This document shows, piece by piece, positions 1-9,111 of a stretch of 64,000 nt of DNA; the first letter of the stretch is position 1, and each line of letters begins with the position of its first letter. Where the stretch lies: contig JBAMMC010000004.1 of assembly GCA_039793985.1 (NCBI GenBank), positions 1-64,000 of the forward strand. The letters run 5' to 3'. Position numbers and translations under genes: made by a program. The notes under the pieces are model-generated. The model did no database searches. It was not told where the DNA came from and saw nothing but the letters and a program-made list of their open reading frames with translations. Origin of the DNA: ARK-14 sp002899805. GTDB lineage: Archaea; Thermoproteota; Thermoprotei_A; Sulfolobales; Fervidicoccaceae.

Positions 1-43
1 CCACAACGATTGGCTGTCTCAGCGGTAATTCTTTCTTTTCCAT
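1..43 (-). CDS. infB: Translation initiation factor aIF5B (IF-2), N-terminus only
   Basis: Only the first 14 codons lie in the window. The reverse strand reads MEKKELPLRQPIVV from an ATG at 43, with a GAGGGAGA ribosome binding site just upstream. LRQPIVV is the signature that precedes the GTPase P-loop (VLGHVDHGKT) in archaeal aIF5B, the factor that helps place initiator tRNA and join ribosomal subunits. The gene runs off the left edge and follows polB on the same strand. The call rests on a short but distinctive motif. Confidence 0.7.
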   Translation of the reverse strand, partial: MEKKELPLRQPIVV

Positions 44-184
44 TCTTCTCCCTCAAAATATTGTCTTTCTCGACTCGTTAAAAACGATATCTACAAAACA
101 AATCTATAGAGGGCCCCTTTTCCAAATTGTGTTGGATTTTAGTAAATTTTTATATTTATTATGAATAAGAGGAGAGAAATCTGT

Positions 185-2584
185 TTATTTACTTTTACCA
201 AAGAAATCCATAAGAGATTTCTGTCCACCTTTACTTTGCCCTTTGAGCTCTATTTCTTTCACACCAAAGTACTCTAGAATTCGTAGGGCAGCGGGTATTA
301 TCTGATGTTCAGCATAATAATCAACATCTATTTCCTCTAGAGAAGCAGCGAAGTATGGTTTTACTCTCTCACTGATTTTCCCCCCTCCTTTGATTACCAC
401 GTATCCTACTTTATCTCCTGGTGAAATTTTTAATCCATAACTTTCATACATTTTAGCTGTAGCGACATGTGGAGCATCAACCTCATACTCTTCTATCCTC
501 TTGGTGATTGTTTTCCATATTACTAGTTTATCCATAGGAATTTCTTTCCTTCTCAACATTTCTATGACATTTTTCACATGCTCAACCGCTTTTTTTGTGC
601 TCATTTCTTCAAGAACCAGTCTAGCCACTTCAACCTGAATGTCCTTCGCTATTTCCGACCAATCTCCTCTTATTGCTTCAAAGCCAACTATGTCTATTGC
701 TCCTTCCTGTGTGAGACCAACGTATCTTTTCTTTGCTTCAGTGAAGAAGAGTCTTTTGTAAATTTTATCAACTTTTATCTCCAGACCTAGCTCATCATTT
801 ATCCAACCGATCAGCTTCTCCACAGATTCCGGTTTGTTCTCAACGAACAAACTATCTGTATCGCCATATATGACTGAGAGACCAAGCTTTTTTGCTTTAT
901 CTATTGCGGAAGTAATGTTCGCTCTTCCCCAGGCCGTGATGGCTTCAGCACATTCTCTGCAGTACCATCTAGCTGCTTGCCACCCCATATAACCATAAGT
1001 GGCATTTGCGAGTACCTTTACAGCCTTCTGCCTCTCATCAAGGATAGAGTACTCCGGAGAATCTGGCTTGTACTTTTTCATTTCTTCTCTCATTTTCTTT
1101 CTCGCTTGAAGTAGCTCATTGAGAACACTCTTGAAGAATCCAGATGGTTCCTTCCTGAATTTATGTCCAACATCGGGAGCTATATAGCACTCTTCAGGAG
1201 AGCAATTCTCATCTTTTACCAGAGTATCTGGCCCAACATTGTACTTTATCATTATATTCGGATACATACTCGCAAAGTCAAGGACAGCAACATTTTCATG
1301 GACTCCGGGCTTGGGAGAAAGAACTATAGCTCCTTTGTATGTCTCTCTTCCCCTCTCTTCTCTGTTAGGGACAAGCTCTCCATATTTAAATGCTTTTCTC
1401 ATCAAATAGTACTCCAATCTGAACCCAACACTAGCAGCCATTATCTGATCCAATGGGATACCTGTTAGCCCCGAGAGCTGGATTCCAAAGGGAATAAACT
1501 TTTCAGCTAGCCTGTAGGTGGAAACAACATCATCTTTATTATATGCGAGAACCTTCTCTATTCCTGCTTTTCCTGAATCCCACAGTTTCGGTATATCATA
1601 CCATTCAAGTAGCGTTCTCTCACTTTTTTTCATAACCCCCATGTACTCAGCGATTTCGTCTAATGTCTTCCTCTTCGTACCTGTCATTTCTTCCACAAAA
1701 TTGAAAATGTCTACGTTCAATCTTCCCTGTATACTCACATGTCCCATTACACTCATAGAAGGAGGGGAATTCATCTTTCTTCCTATATCTAAGTTCACTT
1801 TCAAAACTTTACTCCTTTCCATTAGATATTGCCAGTCAAATGAATTGGTGTTATAACCAACAATTAAGTCTGGATCTTCTTCAATTATTTTCATAGCAAA
1901 ATCTTCAATTACTTTCTTATCGTATTTTTCAACAGTATAAAATTGCTTTATTCCACCGTTCATTGTACCTATTATGATGATAGGATCTTGTGAGGGTTTC
2001 GGTGAGCCGGCAGGAGAGTAGACTTCTATATCGAAGGCGAACATCTTGAGTTTAGGTGGAGCAGATTCTGCTTCTAGCTCTCTAGGTCCGTCTATCATCT
2101 CAAAAACCTTATGAACCCTGTAGTTTCCTTTCTCTAGCTCCTTAACTTTGGCTGAATACCACCTGAACGGCTTCATATCGTTATCTATCATATATCTGAG
2201 AGAAAATCTGACGTCTGCCTCAAGGACATCTTCAACTCCAGGTATTTCCTTAATAGCGTCTCTTATTTGTCTGACTTGCTCAGGTATTTCAACTACGATT
2301 CTGAGAACTTTTATGTTTCTTCCAAAGTATTTCTTTGTGTTAACTTGAACCATACATGCTATTTTCTTTCTACTGCATTCTCTTTCGATCTCTCTCTTTA
2401 TCTTTTCAATATAGTTATCATCCTGCACTGGAATAGCATAGAAGTATGGCAAAAACCTTCTATCCTCTATGACAGCAGTGTTACCATCTCTTAGCTTTGA
2501 CCATATAATTATCTTTGGTTTCCTACCTTCTACTTCATAACTCACGTCTAGGGGCTGAAACTCAATATTTTTCTCTTGTGACAA
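185..2584 (-). CDS. polB: Family B DNA polymerase
   Basis: Replicative B-family DNA polymerase of 799 residues, the usual archaeal PolB length. The 3'-5' exonuclease motifs are present: FDIEVYS near residue 184 (Exo I), YNTNSFDW near 244 (Exo II) and YNKDDV near 348 (Exo III). The polymerase motifs are DFASMYPNI near 436 (A), KVLANATYGY near 523 (B) and YGDTDS near 573 (C). The tail QKSLMDFF near 789 is a PCNA-interacting PIP box. Translation starts at a TTG with GGGG upstream. It is followed on the same strand by infB. All catalytic aspartates are intact, so it should be active. Confidence 0.97.
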   Translation of the reverse strand: MSQEKNIEFQPLDVSYEVEGRKPKIIIWSKLRDGNTAVIEDRRFLPYFYAIPVQDDNYIEKIKREIERECSRKKIACMVQVNTKKYFGRNIKVLRIVVEIPEQVRQIRDAIKEIPGVEDVLEADVRFSLRYMIDNDMKPFRWYSAKVKELEKGNYRVHKVFEMIDGPRELEAESAPPKLKMFAFDIEVYSPAGSPKPSQDPIIIIGTMNGGIKQFYTVEKYDKKVIEDFAMKIIEEDPDLIVGYNTNSFDWQYLMERSKVLKVNLDIGRKMNSPPSMSVMGHVSIQGRLNVDIFNFVEEMTGTKRKTLDEIAEYMGVMKKSERTLLEWYDIPKLWDSGKAGIEKVLAYNKDDVVSTYRLAEKFIPFGIQLSGLTGIPLDQIMAASVGFRLEYYLMRKAFKYGELVPNREERGRETYKGAIVLSPKPGVHENVAVLDFASMYPNIMIKYNVGPDTLVKDENCSPEECYIAPDVGHKFRKEPSGFFKSVLNELLQARKKMREEMKKYKPDSPEYSILDERQKAVKVLANATYGYMGWQAARWYCRECAEAITAWGRANITSAIDKAKKLGLSVIYGDTDSLFVENKPESVEKLIGWINDELGLEIKVDKIYKRLFFTEAKKRYVGLTQEGAIDIVGFEAIRGDWSEIAKDIQVEVARLVLEEMSTKKAVEHVKNVIEMLRRKEIPMDKLVIWKTITKRIEEYEVDAPHVATAKMYESYGLKISPGDKVGYVVIKGGGKISERVKPYFAASLEEIDVDYYAEHQIIPAALRILEYFGVKEIELKGQSKGGQKSLMDFFGKSK

Positions 2585-2684
2585 ATTGAACCCCTTTCAG
2601 GTTTGAAAATCTATAAATAACCTTTTACAGTTAATTCTTTAACTAACTCTCAATATAAAAGTTTGATGAGAGAGGTCACTGCTC

Positions 2685-3365
2685 TTGAACAATGTTAATA
2701 CCAACAGAATATTAGCTTATCTTTTGTTCTCACTCCTGTTACTTCAGGTAACGATTATCGAAGTAAATGCCCAATCTACTAGCGGACAGGTGACTATAGA
2801 TTTCAATGGTTTCGGAATCGCCTCCGTCAGGCAGACTACATATGTATCTGATGTGGAGGTACTTGGTGTTATCGGTAAACTACTCTACATTACATCTGTT
2901 GCTCCCTCAAATGTTACCTACTACGCAGAGAATAACACTATAGTCCTTGTCCCCCCACAAGGATTCACTGGATTAGTGGAAATCGATTATATTTCTCAGG
3001 TTGCGCTTCCGTCCAATGATAATTGGATCGCTAATTTTACTTCTTCCACAAATAGCACGGTTATTCTACCTTTAGGTGCCATTCCTCTCAATATTATACC
3101 GCTTCCCTTGAATTTCACGGTGACAGCAGATAACAGGTTAGCATTCATCTTTCCTCCAGGTAACGTATCTATAGTCTATGCACTTTCGCAGAGTACTAGT
3201 ACAAGTACAAATATTCCTCCCTCTCAAGGAGGAGGAACTAGCACAACCACTTCGACTCAACCAGTTACTTCAACATCAAATCTTCTTTATCTGATTATAG
3301 CAGTAATCTTTATCCCTTTAGCCCTCATACTGCTCTTTCTTGGGAAAAGGTTTTTTCGCAAGTAG
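2685..3365 (+). CDS. Membrane-anchored extracytoplasmic protein, probably the sensor part of a split membrane regulator
   Basis: The 226-residue product has an N-terminal signal or anchor segment (residues 8-29), an extracellular beta-type domain, a Ser/Thr-rich linker (about 165-195) and a C-terminal membrane helix (about 198-219) ending in basic KRFFRK. The TTG start has AGAGGT 8 nt upstream. The reading frame stops right after the membrane helix, and a winged-helix ORF begins in another frame 4 nt later. Archaeal membrane-associated regulators of the COG2512 type have exactly this order (outer domain, membrane helix, cytoplasmic winged helix) in one chain, so this is probably the first half of one. 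The ligand is unknown. Confidence 0.7.
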   Translation: MNNVNTNRILAYLLFSLLLLQVTIIEVNAQSTSGQVTIDFNGFGIASVRQTTYVSDVEVLGVIGKLLYITSVAPSNVTYYAENNTIVLVPPQGFTGLVEIDYISQVALPSNDNWIANFTSSTNSTVILPLGAIPLNIIPLPLNFTVTADNRLAFIFPPGNVSIVYALSQSTSTSTNIPPSQGGGTSTTTSTQPVTSTSNLLYLIIAVIFIPLALILLFLGKRFFRK

Positions 3366-3369
3366 GAGT

Positions 3370-3588
3370 ATGGAGGGAAGCATAGCGGAGGAGTTTTTGG
3401 ATGATAGGGATAGAGCTATAATATCTCTTCTCAGGGAAAAAGGACTCATGACTCCCGGAGAGCTTCTTAAGGCGACTGGCATACCGAGGTCGGCTTTTTA
3501 TAGAAGGATAAACAGGCTTAAGAGAGAGGGAATTATCGAGCAAATAAACATGGCCGGGAAAACTTATTACAGGCTCAAAGAAGGCTGA
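3370..3588 (+). CDS. Winged-helix DNA-binding protein, probable C-terminal half of the preceding gene
   Basis: A 72-residue winged-helix domain: helices around DRDRAIISLLREKG and TPGELLKATGIPRSAFYRRI, then a wing around MAGKTYYRL. The ATG at 3370 is taken as start; a TTG at 3340 overlaps the upstream gene and would add 10 residues. No well-spaced ribosome binding site precedes the ATG, which fits either translational coupling or a product that was once fused to the upstream membrane protein. Removing one T from the T6 run at 3351-3356 would join both reading frames into a single membrane-anchored regulator. Confidence 0.65.
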   Translation: MEGSIAEEFLDDRDRAIISLLREKGLMTPGELLKATGIPRSAFYRRINRLKREGIIEQINMAGKTYYRLKEG

Positions 3589-3606
3589 TGCTCTTGGGAG
3601 AGAGTG

Positions 3607-3630
3607 ATTTTTCGCATAGATGCAAAAAAT
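3607..3630. repeat. Inverted repeat (ATTTTT-C-GCAT / ATGC-AAAAAAT)
   Basis: A near-perfect hairpin 18 bases after the winged-helix stop codon. The arms are ATTTTTcGCAT and ATGCAAAAAAT. Its position suggests a 3'-end or mRNA-stability structure. Archaeal terminators usually need only T-runs, so function is uncertain. Confidence 0.4.
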
Positions 3631-3745
3631 TGGCTGAACATATCATTATTGTCCCATCGATGTCCCGAATAAATTCCGGAGTTGTATATTAAAGCATCAT
3701 TAATTGAAAAATAACAGGAGAAGAAAATCGCTAGGTGAAAGGATC

Positions 3746-5299
3746 ATGATACCCAAATCGATTGTAAAGCTAAGCTTGATGGTATCCATTGTAGCTCTAA
3801 TATTGGCCATTGGAATTTCTCCATTAGCTCAAACAGTAACAACTTCAGTTACAACAACTACGACCGGGACCTCTACCCAATCAACACAGAATGCTACCAG
3901 TAGCGATGTTCAGGCCATAGTTGCTAATCTAAATTCAACATTCTCACTAATAATAAATAATCTTAAGGAAAAAGGATACAATACAACAGAACTAGAGCAA
4001 ACTGTGGCACAAATGATACAGGCAATAGAAAGTGGAAACTATGCTCTTGGAAGAGCCTTCTTCATTAAGGCAGTCAACATTGTTTACAGCTTGGAAGTTG
4101 GAAATATAACAGCTATAAGGATGATGGAGCAGCAGAGACTTCAGCAGGAAATATTGAGGAGGATTGCTGAACTCAACCAAAGCATCTCAAATATGACCTT
4201 CCTGACACAAGATGTAAGACAGAATTTGACTCAGTTACTTAGCCAAGCAGCTCAGGAGGCTGAAAGTGGAAATTACACGGCTGCTGCCCATCTCATGGAA
4301 AGAGTCATGGTTCAGCTGAGAGACATGGCTAACGCTCTAAATAGAGAAAGAGTCATGACCATGCTGACTACTATGGCTATAGAAAGAGCAGACAAGATCA
4401 ACAATATGACAGGAAAAGCGATTATCGAAAAGAAAAAACTCGAAGAAGAAAATGATATAGTGAAGATGGCTCTGAAAGTCAGAGGCCTTGGCATGATAGA
4501 GAAAGAGATGAAGAATGGTATAGAAAGAATGAACGTTTCTTGGATGTCCAATACCAGTGATGAAGATATTCTGAAAAGTAAGCTCGCAGATATCATTATA
4601 GGAAGAGGAAAGTCAATGCCAGAAATGTTATACATGCCAGCGCAAGTACTGATCCAAGTTGCTCAGGAAAGTCTCAGTAGATCTAGTAAGATGGAAAAAC
4701 AATTACAGAATGAGATACAAGCCCTGAACAGTACAATCTCACAAGAAAAAAGCATACTTGATACCGCTATTGCTGCTACCGAAAAACTGATGCAGGGAGA
4801 TACTTCAGCCTTGACAACATTGAATCAAAGTCTCAGTAACGCTCAGCAGTTGCTTTCCCAGGTAAACTCCATGAGAGTCTCACCACAGCTACAAAATGTG
4901 AGACAGCTGATCATCAACTCTCTTCAGTTGATCATTAGAGATTTAGAAGCTGCTATTAAGATAAGTCCAGCTATTGTTAAAATGGAGAATAACATTTTAA
5001 TAAAAGGAATAGTAGTTAGCATAAACGGTAACAACCTAACAGTACTCGGCACAATATCTCCAGGTTCTTTGGTAATAGAAAAGAAAGGAATGGAAATACA
5101 TGACAATGTTATATTATTGCCGACTAATTGGACAGTGATTTTAAGCAATTCAACAGAAGTGAGAGGGCAGCTAACTCTGTATGCTCCAGTGTTAGTCCAT
5201 GGAACTATATCGAACATGACAGGTCACATTGTAAGTGCGAACAAAATTTTGACTATAAATTCTACAGTGATTGAAGAACAGGAAAATGAAACTGACTGA
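3746..5299 (+). CDS. Secreted coiled-coil protein of unknown function
   Basis: Not a recognised family. The 517-residue product starts at ATG 3746, chosen because AGGTGA lies 7 nt upstream; an in-frame TTG at 3704 lacks such a site. A hydrophobic signal segment (about residues 8-25) is followed by a Thr/Ser-rich stretch, long amphipathic helices with several Asn-X-Ser/Thr sequons (about 50-400), and a C-terminal beta-rich domain (about 420-500) of repeated hydrophobic-turn units resembling an OB-like or DUF5666-like fold. It likely sits outside the cell, perhaps attached to the S-layer. T-runs just after the stop (5301-5330) look like a transcription terminator. Confidence 0.6.
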   Translation: MIPKSIVKLSLMVSIVALILAIGISPLAQTVTTSVTTTTTGTSTQSTQNATSSDVQAIVANLNSTFSLIINNLKEKGYNTTELEQTVAQMIQAIESGNYALGRAFFIKAVNIVYSLEVGNITAIRMMEQQRLQQEILRRIAELNQSISNMTFLTQDVRQNLTQLLSQAAQEAESGNYTAAAHLMERVMVQLRDMANALNRERVMTMLTTMAIERADKINNMTGKAIIEKKKLEEENDIVKMALKVRGLGMIEKEMKNGIERMNVSWMSNTSDEDILKSKLADIIIGRGKSMPEMLYMPAQVLIQVAQESLSRSSKMEKQLQNEIQALNSTISQEKSILDTAIAATEKLMQGDTSALTTLNQSLSNAQQLLSQVNSMRVSPQLQNVRQLIINSLQLIIRDLEAAIKISPAIVKMENNILIKGIVVSINGNNLTVLGTISPGSLVIEKKGMEIHDNVILLPTNWTVILSNSTEVRGQLTLYAPVLVHGTISNMTGHIVSANKILTINSTVIEEQENETD

Positions 5300-5398
5300 T
5301 TTTTTTATTATAATTTAAAAAATCTTTTTTTCTTTTAGCATCGAAAGGTCAATTTTATATTGAAGTTTTACCATCTCATTTTATACGGTGAATTCTTT

Positions 5399-6643
5399 TT
5401 GGCAAGGAAAATAGGCTTATCAAGCAAAGAAGATTTGCATGGTAAAAAAATCCTTCTCAGGGTAGATATAAACTGTCCTATTAGTAAGGATGGCAAGATC
5501 CTTGATGATTCGCGTATTAGAATTCATTCTGGTACCGTCAAAAGGTTGCTCGAAAATGGTGCTGCGGTAGTAATCCTCGCCCATCAGGGTAGACCAGGTA
5601 TGGATGACTTCACAGACCTTTCGGAGCATGCTAAGTTGCTCGGTAAATATGTCGGTACTGAAATCCACTTCGTCGATGATGTAATGGGACCTGAAAGCAT
5701 ATCTATGATAAAGAAATTATCTCCCGGAGAAGCCTTGATGCTCGACAACGTCAGATTTCTCGCTGAAGAAAGCATAGAAGCCTCGGGAGAGTTCCACGCC
5801 AGATCCTATTTAGTTAGAAGGTTGTCTCCCTATTTCGATTATTTCGTAAACGACGCTTTTGCAACTGCGCATAGAAAGCATGCGAGCATCGTTGGATTTC
5901 CTTACACTCTTCCATCCCTTGCAGGAGATGTGATGGAAAGAGAGATTATCGCGCTCACGGAGATCAAGGATCCGAGACTATCACCCAAGGTATTTGTTTT
6001 GGGAGGAGCCAAGATCTCCGATAGCGTTAGAATATTAAAAAATATATTGGGGAATTATAGGGATTCAAAAGTCTTACTAACGGGGTTACTTTCAGAGCTC
6101 TTTTTCCTTTCAGCAGGAATAAATCTAGGAAAAATGAGTAGAGAAAAACTGGAAAGGGTTGGAGCTCTAACTCTAGTTGGAAATGTAAGAGAAATATATT
6201 TGAAATATAGGGATAGATTACTCTTGCCTGTTGATTATATACTGGAAGATGGAAGTACCATGAAAGTTGGGGAGAATTATGCAGACAGTAAAGAGATTAG
6301 AGATATAGGTTCCGAAACCGTTTCGCTATATGAAGAAGAGATGCGCCGTGCCAGAGTTATAGTCCTAAGAGGTCCAGCAGGAGTTATTGAGGATAAAAGG
6401 TTCAGGAGAGGGAGTTTAGAACTTATTAAATCGGCATTGAGAACAAATGCGAAAGTCATCGTGGGTGGAGGGCATCTCACTGCTATCTTAGAAGAGCTTT
6501 CACCTGAAGAAAGGAACAAAGCTCACAACAGCACTGGAGGAGGAGCTCTTCTCCTATTCCTTGGCGGAGAAGAACTTCCTGCTATAGAAGCTTTAGCTCA
6601 CTCTGCTGAAAAATTTAATTTAAAAGGTATAGAACTTCCATAA
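5399..6643 (+). CDS. pgk: Phosphoglycerate kinase
   Basis: Transfers phosphate between 1,3-bisphosphoglycerate and ADP in central sugar metabolism (cytoplasm). Family motifs are clear: RVDINCPI near the N-terminus, AHQGRPG, LDNVRF, NDAFATAHRKHAS and the nucleotide-binding GGGHLTAIL near the C-terminus. A longer ORF is open from 5360, but the TTG at 5399 has GGTGA exactly 7 nt upstream and yields 414 residues, the usual archaeal length. A uspA gene follows after 13 bases and probably shares the transcript. Confidence 0.95.
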   Translation: MARKIGLSSKEDLHGKKILLRVDINCPISKDGKILDDSRIRIHSGTVKRLLENGAAVVILAHQGRPGMDDFTDLSEHAKLLGKYVGTEIHFVDDVMGPESISMIKKLSPGEALMLDNVRFLAEESIEASGEFHARSYLVRRLSPYFDYFVNDAFATAHRKHASIVGFPYTLPSLAGDVMEREIIALTEIKDPRLSPKVFVLGGAKISDSVRILKNILGNYRDSKVLLTGLLSELFFLSAGINLGKMSREKLERVGALTLVGNVREIYLKYRDRLLLPVDYILEDGSTMKVGENYADSKEIRDIGSETVSLYEEEMRRARVIVLRGPAGVIEDKRFRRGSLELIKSALRTNAKVIVGGGHLTAILEELSPEERNKAHNSTGGGALLLFLGGEELPAIEALAHSAEKFNLKGIELP

Positions 6644-6656
6644 GGGTGAAGTAGAT

Positions 6657-7088
6657 ATGAGTAAAGAGGATAGTCTACAAGAAAGGGTATTCTTAATGAG
6701 TTATATGTTTAGGAGAATCCTTGTACCATATGATGGATCTGCAAATAGTGAGAAAGGACTCAGAGTAGCCTTAGAGCTCTCAGCCATCCTTGGCTCAAAG
6801 ATAACTGTTGCGTATGCCTGTGAAAAGGATAAATGTTCTGAAGGGCTTCTTAAAAGAGCTCGAGAAATAGCAGAAGCCAGAGGAATAAGAATAGAGACGA
6901 AATTAATTGCATATAACCCTGAAGAAAGCAGTGAATCTTCAGAGATAGTAAAGGAAGTGAACAGCAATAGCTATGACTTGGTTGTTGTTGGGATCAGAGG
7001 AAAAACGGAGTATGAAGGAGTACTTAAGGGCTCAGTCGCTTCGAGTTTGTTCGTCAACGCTAACGTGAGCTTTCTCTTCGTGAAATAA
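6657..7088 (+). CDS. UspA-family universal stress protein
   Basis: Small (143 residues) nucleotide-binding Usp domain. It shows the N-terminal RILVPYDGS motif and the ATP-binding pattern G-2x-G-9x-GS as GIRG...GS near residues 113-127. Start ATG has GGTGA 7 nt upstream. It lies 13 bases after pgk. Usp proteins are generally stress-linked regulators, but the partner of this one cannot be inferred. The start may lie at a later Met (residue 16), where the Usp fold begins. Confidence 0.85.
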   Translation: MSKEDSLQERVFLMSYMFRRILVPYDGSANSEKGLRVALELSAILGSKITVAYACEKDKCSEGLLKRAREIAEARGIRIETKLIAYNPEESSESSEIVKEVNSNSYDLVVVGIRGKTEYEGVLKGSVASSLFVNANVSFLFVK

Positions 7089-7155
7089 TTTTTCATTAAA
7101 ATATGATAGAATTTTTCTCTATCTAATTAATGCTAAATATAGGTTAATTAAAGCT

Positions 7156-7620
7156 TTAACGTTTTTTCCGCTGCATTCCTCCTAGCTCCGATTCAGCTTC
7201 AATCATTATTAGTTCTCCCTTAAGCTCTTCAATCGCTTTCTTTATCTCTTCTATTTCAGGTTCCTGGAACTGAACCATAGAGAGTGCCTCTTTACCCATA
7301 CTAGTTGGTCTCAGTTTTTTGGATCTCCCGACCGTTTCGAGAAATTCTACATAGAGTAGTGAGATTACATCATCTTTTAGAGACTTGCTCACAACTGCAT
7401 TTCCTACAGCAAAGAATTTATATCCCCACGAAATCCCCCTTTCATTGAGCTTATACATTAAGAAATTCAAGCCTTTTTCCGTTATTTCCCCAACCAAGTC
7501 AATTATTTTTAGTAGTTTCATAAGCCTCTGGTTCTGCATTACCTGCTCTCTGGTGATCAATTGTTTTGTTTCGAACTTTACTTCTTTTCCTTTTTTCTCC
7601 TGACCGCTCGAAGCCGACAT
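7156..7620 (-). CDS. Conserved-looking archaeal protein with winged-helix-like core, function unknown
   Basis: A 154-residue soluble protein. A charged N-terminus is followed by a region (about 35-105) whose helix and strand pattern (LVGEITEKGLNFLMYKLNERG, then ...LRPTSMGKEAL) resembles a winged helix with a C-terminal wing, and then a coiled-coil helix (EIEEIKKAIEELKGEL). The ATG at 7620 is preferred over the adjacent TTG because AAGGGG lies 7 nt upstream. The gene is monocistronic and convergent with uspA. A DNA-binding role is only a guess from the fold pattern. Confidence 0.5.
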   Translation of the reverse strand: MSASSGQEKKGKEVKFETKQLITREQVMQNQRLMKLLKIIDLVGEITEKGLNFLMYKLNERGISWGYKFFAVGNAVVSKSLKDDVISLLYVEFLETVGRSKKLRPTSMGKEALSMVQFQEPEIEEIKKAIEELKGELIMIEAESELGGMQRKKR

Positions 7621-7697
7621 CAAATTTCCCCTTGGATAGATATAAAAACTCGTGGTTATATAGCTTATGTATTCTGCTTAACAAAAAAATTAAAAAA

Positions 7698-8954
7698 TTA
7701 AGAGTTGATTGTTACAGTATTCGTAACCGGGTCAAAATTCCCTACTGTAGCCCAAACAACATTGCCGCTACTATCTTTCTGCAACTCTACATAGGAATAG
7801 GCGCCATACTGCCTGTCACCATTCTGGTCGAATTTCAACCATCCGCTCAATCCGAAGTAATGCTGCGCAAACAGCGGAAAAGCCTGCGTGAGAACTTTTC
7901 CACTTGTTGTTCCAGTCTGAACTACTGTAAGGGAGATCGCCCATATACCATCATAGAGAGCAAATGTGGCTCCACTCGGTCTGTTTCCAGTTAAATTAGA
8001 GTATCTAGCTATGAAGCTATCCTGTAGCTCATTATGAGGAACTGTGTAAGCTACATTAATGTATCCAATTCCACTGTTTACAATATCTCTGCCGATAACA
8101 TCCCTAACTTGAACATCGTTGACTGTTCCATCTGAACCATACCATCTAACATTCATAAGTACTTGATAATTCTTTGCGGCATTAAATATCGATATGAAAT
8201 CTCCGGGAAAACTCAGCGCGAGGATGCCCAGTGAGGTTCTGTTTTGCACCGAGGAAACAATATTGGCTAAATTCTGTACTTCAGCAGAGTAATCTTTTGC
8301 ATTTGGATCATATCTTATGGATCCTATGACATTGCCCCCAAGGGCAACGAAGTTCTGTTTAGTAGCATTGAATAGACCATCTCCCCAGTCATCTCCCCTG
8401 TATATTATAACCACGTTTCTCACTCCTTGAGTCCACATTAGGTATGCTATAGCTCTCGCTTGTCCTGTGTCAGGAGTTTCTAGCCTGAACACGTTATCTG
8501 GTATTGCTAGTTGCGGTGCCGTTGAAGCATATGATATCACGATCATATCGTTTTGACTAGCAAACTGCATAACTGCTGAAGTAGCTGAGGACGTGTAGGT
8601 GAAAAGTATCTTTATCCCTCTCGCTGCTAGAGTTTGGGCTGCTGCAAGAGCTCCGTCGGGCGTTGATTTGTCGTCTTCAAAATAGAGCTTTACTCTATAA
8701 TTGCTACCAATCTGTGATAAGTAAGCGTTCACGTCGCTTTCCGCTAACTGCGCAGCAGTTCTGTAAAGAGGACCATATCCTTCAAGACTTCCAGAAAGTG
8801 AAACTTCAACTCCTATGGGTATCTCAATTGTCGAGTTCTGAGCGGTTGTTATCGTTGAAGATGAAATCTGGTGCGGCATTGCTTCAAATCCTACAAGGAT
8901 TCCAATACCTAGACCAACTAACAGTAGTATTACCCCAAGTATATTTGAATTCAT
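7698..8954 (-). CDS. ABC transporter substrate-binding protein, branched-chain amino acid type
   Basis: The 418-residue product starts with a membrane anchor or signal (about residues 4-22), then a Ser/Thr linker, then a type I periplasmic-binding fold (Peripla_BP_6) opening with IPIGVEVSLSGSLEGYG, the typical LivK-like entry. It would capture substrate at the cell surface, tethered by its N-terminal helix. It is divergent from the livH/livM-like permease genes at 9112, so they likely share the 150-base promoter region. Substrate may be amino acids or amides. The matching ATPases are not in the window. Confidence 0.88.
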   Translation of the reverse strand: MNSNILGVILLLVGLGIGILVGFEAMPHQISSSTITTAQNSTIEIPIGVEVSLSGSLEGYGPLYRTAAQLAESDVNAYLSQIGSNYRVKLYFEDDKSTPDGALAAAQTLAARGIKILFTYTSSATSAVMQFASQNDMIVISYASTAPQLAIPDNVFRLETPDTGQARAIAYLMWTQGVRNVVIIYRGDDWGDGLFNATKQNFVALGGNVIGSIRYDPNAKDYSAEVQNLANIVSSVQNRTSLGILALSFPGDFISIFNAAKNYQVLMNVRWYGSDGTVNDVQVRDVIGRDIVNSGIGYINVAYTVPHNELQDSFIARYSNLTGNRPSGATFALYDGIWAISLTVVQTGTTSGKVLTQAFPLFAQHYFGLSGWLKFDQNGDRQYGAYSYVELQKDSSGNVVWATVGNFDPVTNTVTINS

Positions 8955-9111
8955 TTTTTCACCCAGTTAACATTGTTTTTTAGATAGACCATATTGTAAA
9001 CTTTTCAGTTTAAAAATTTTTCCCCATAAGTTAAATTTAATAACTACAATTTGCCCAGTTTAATAATATCGTAATCCTAATAGATTAAAATGTAAATCGG
9101 TGAGGACAAAA

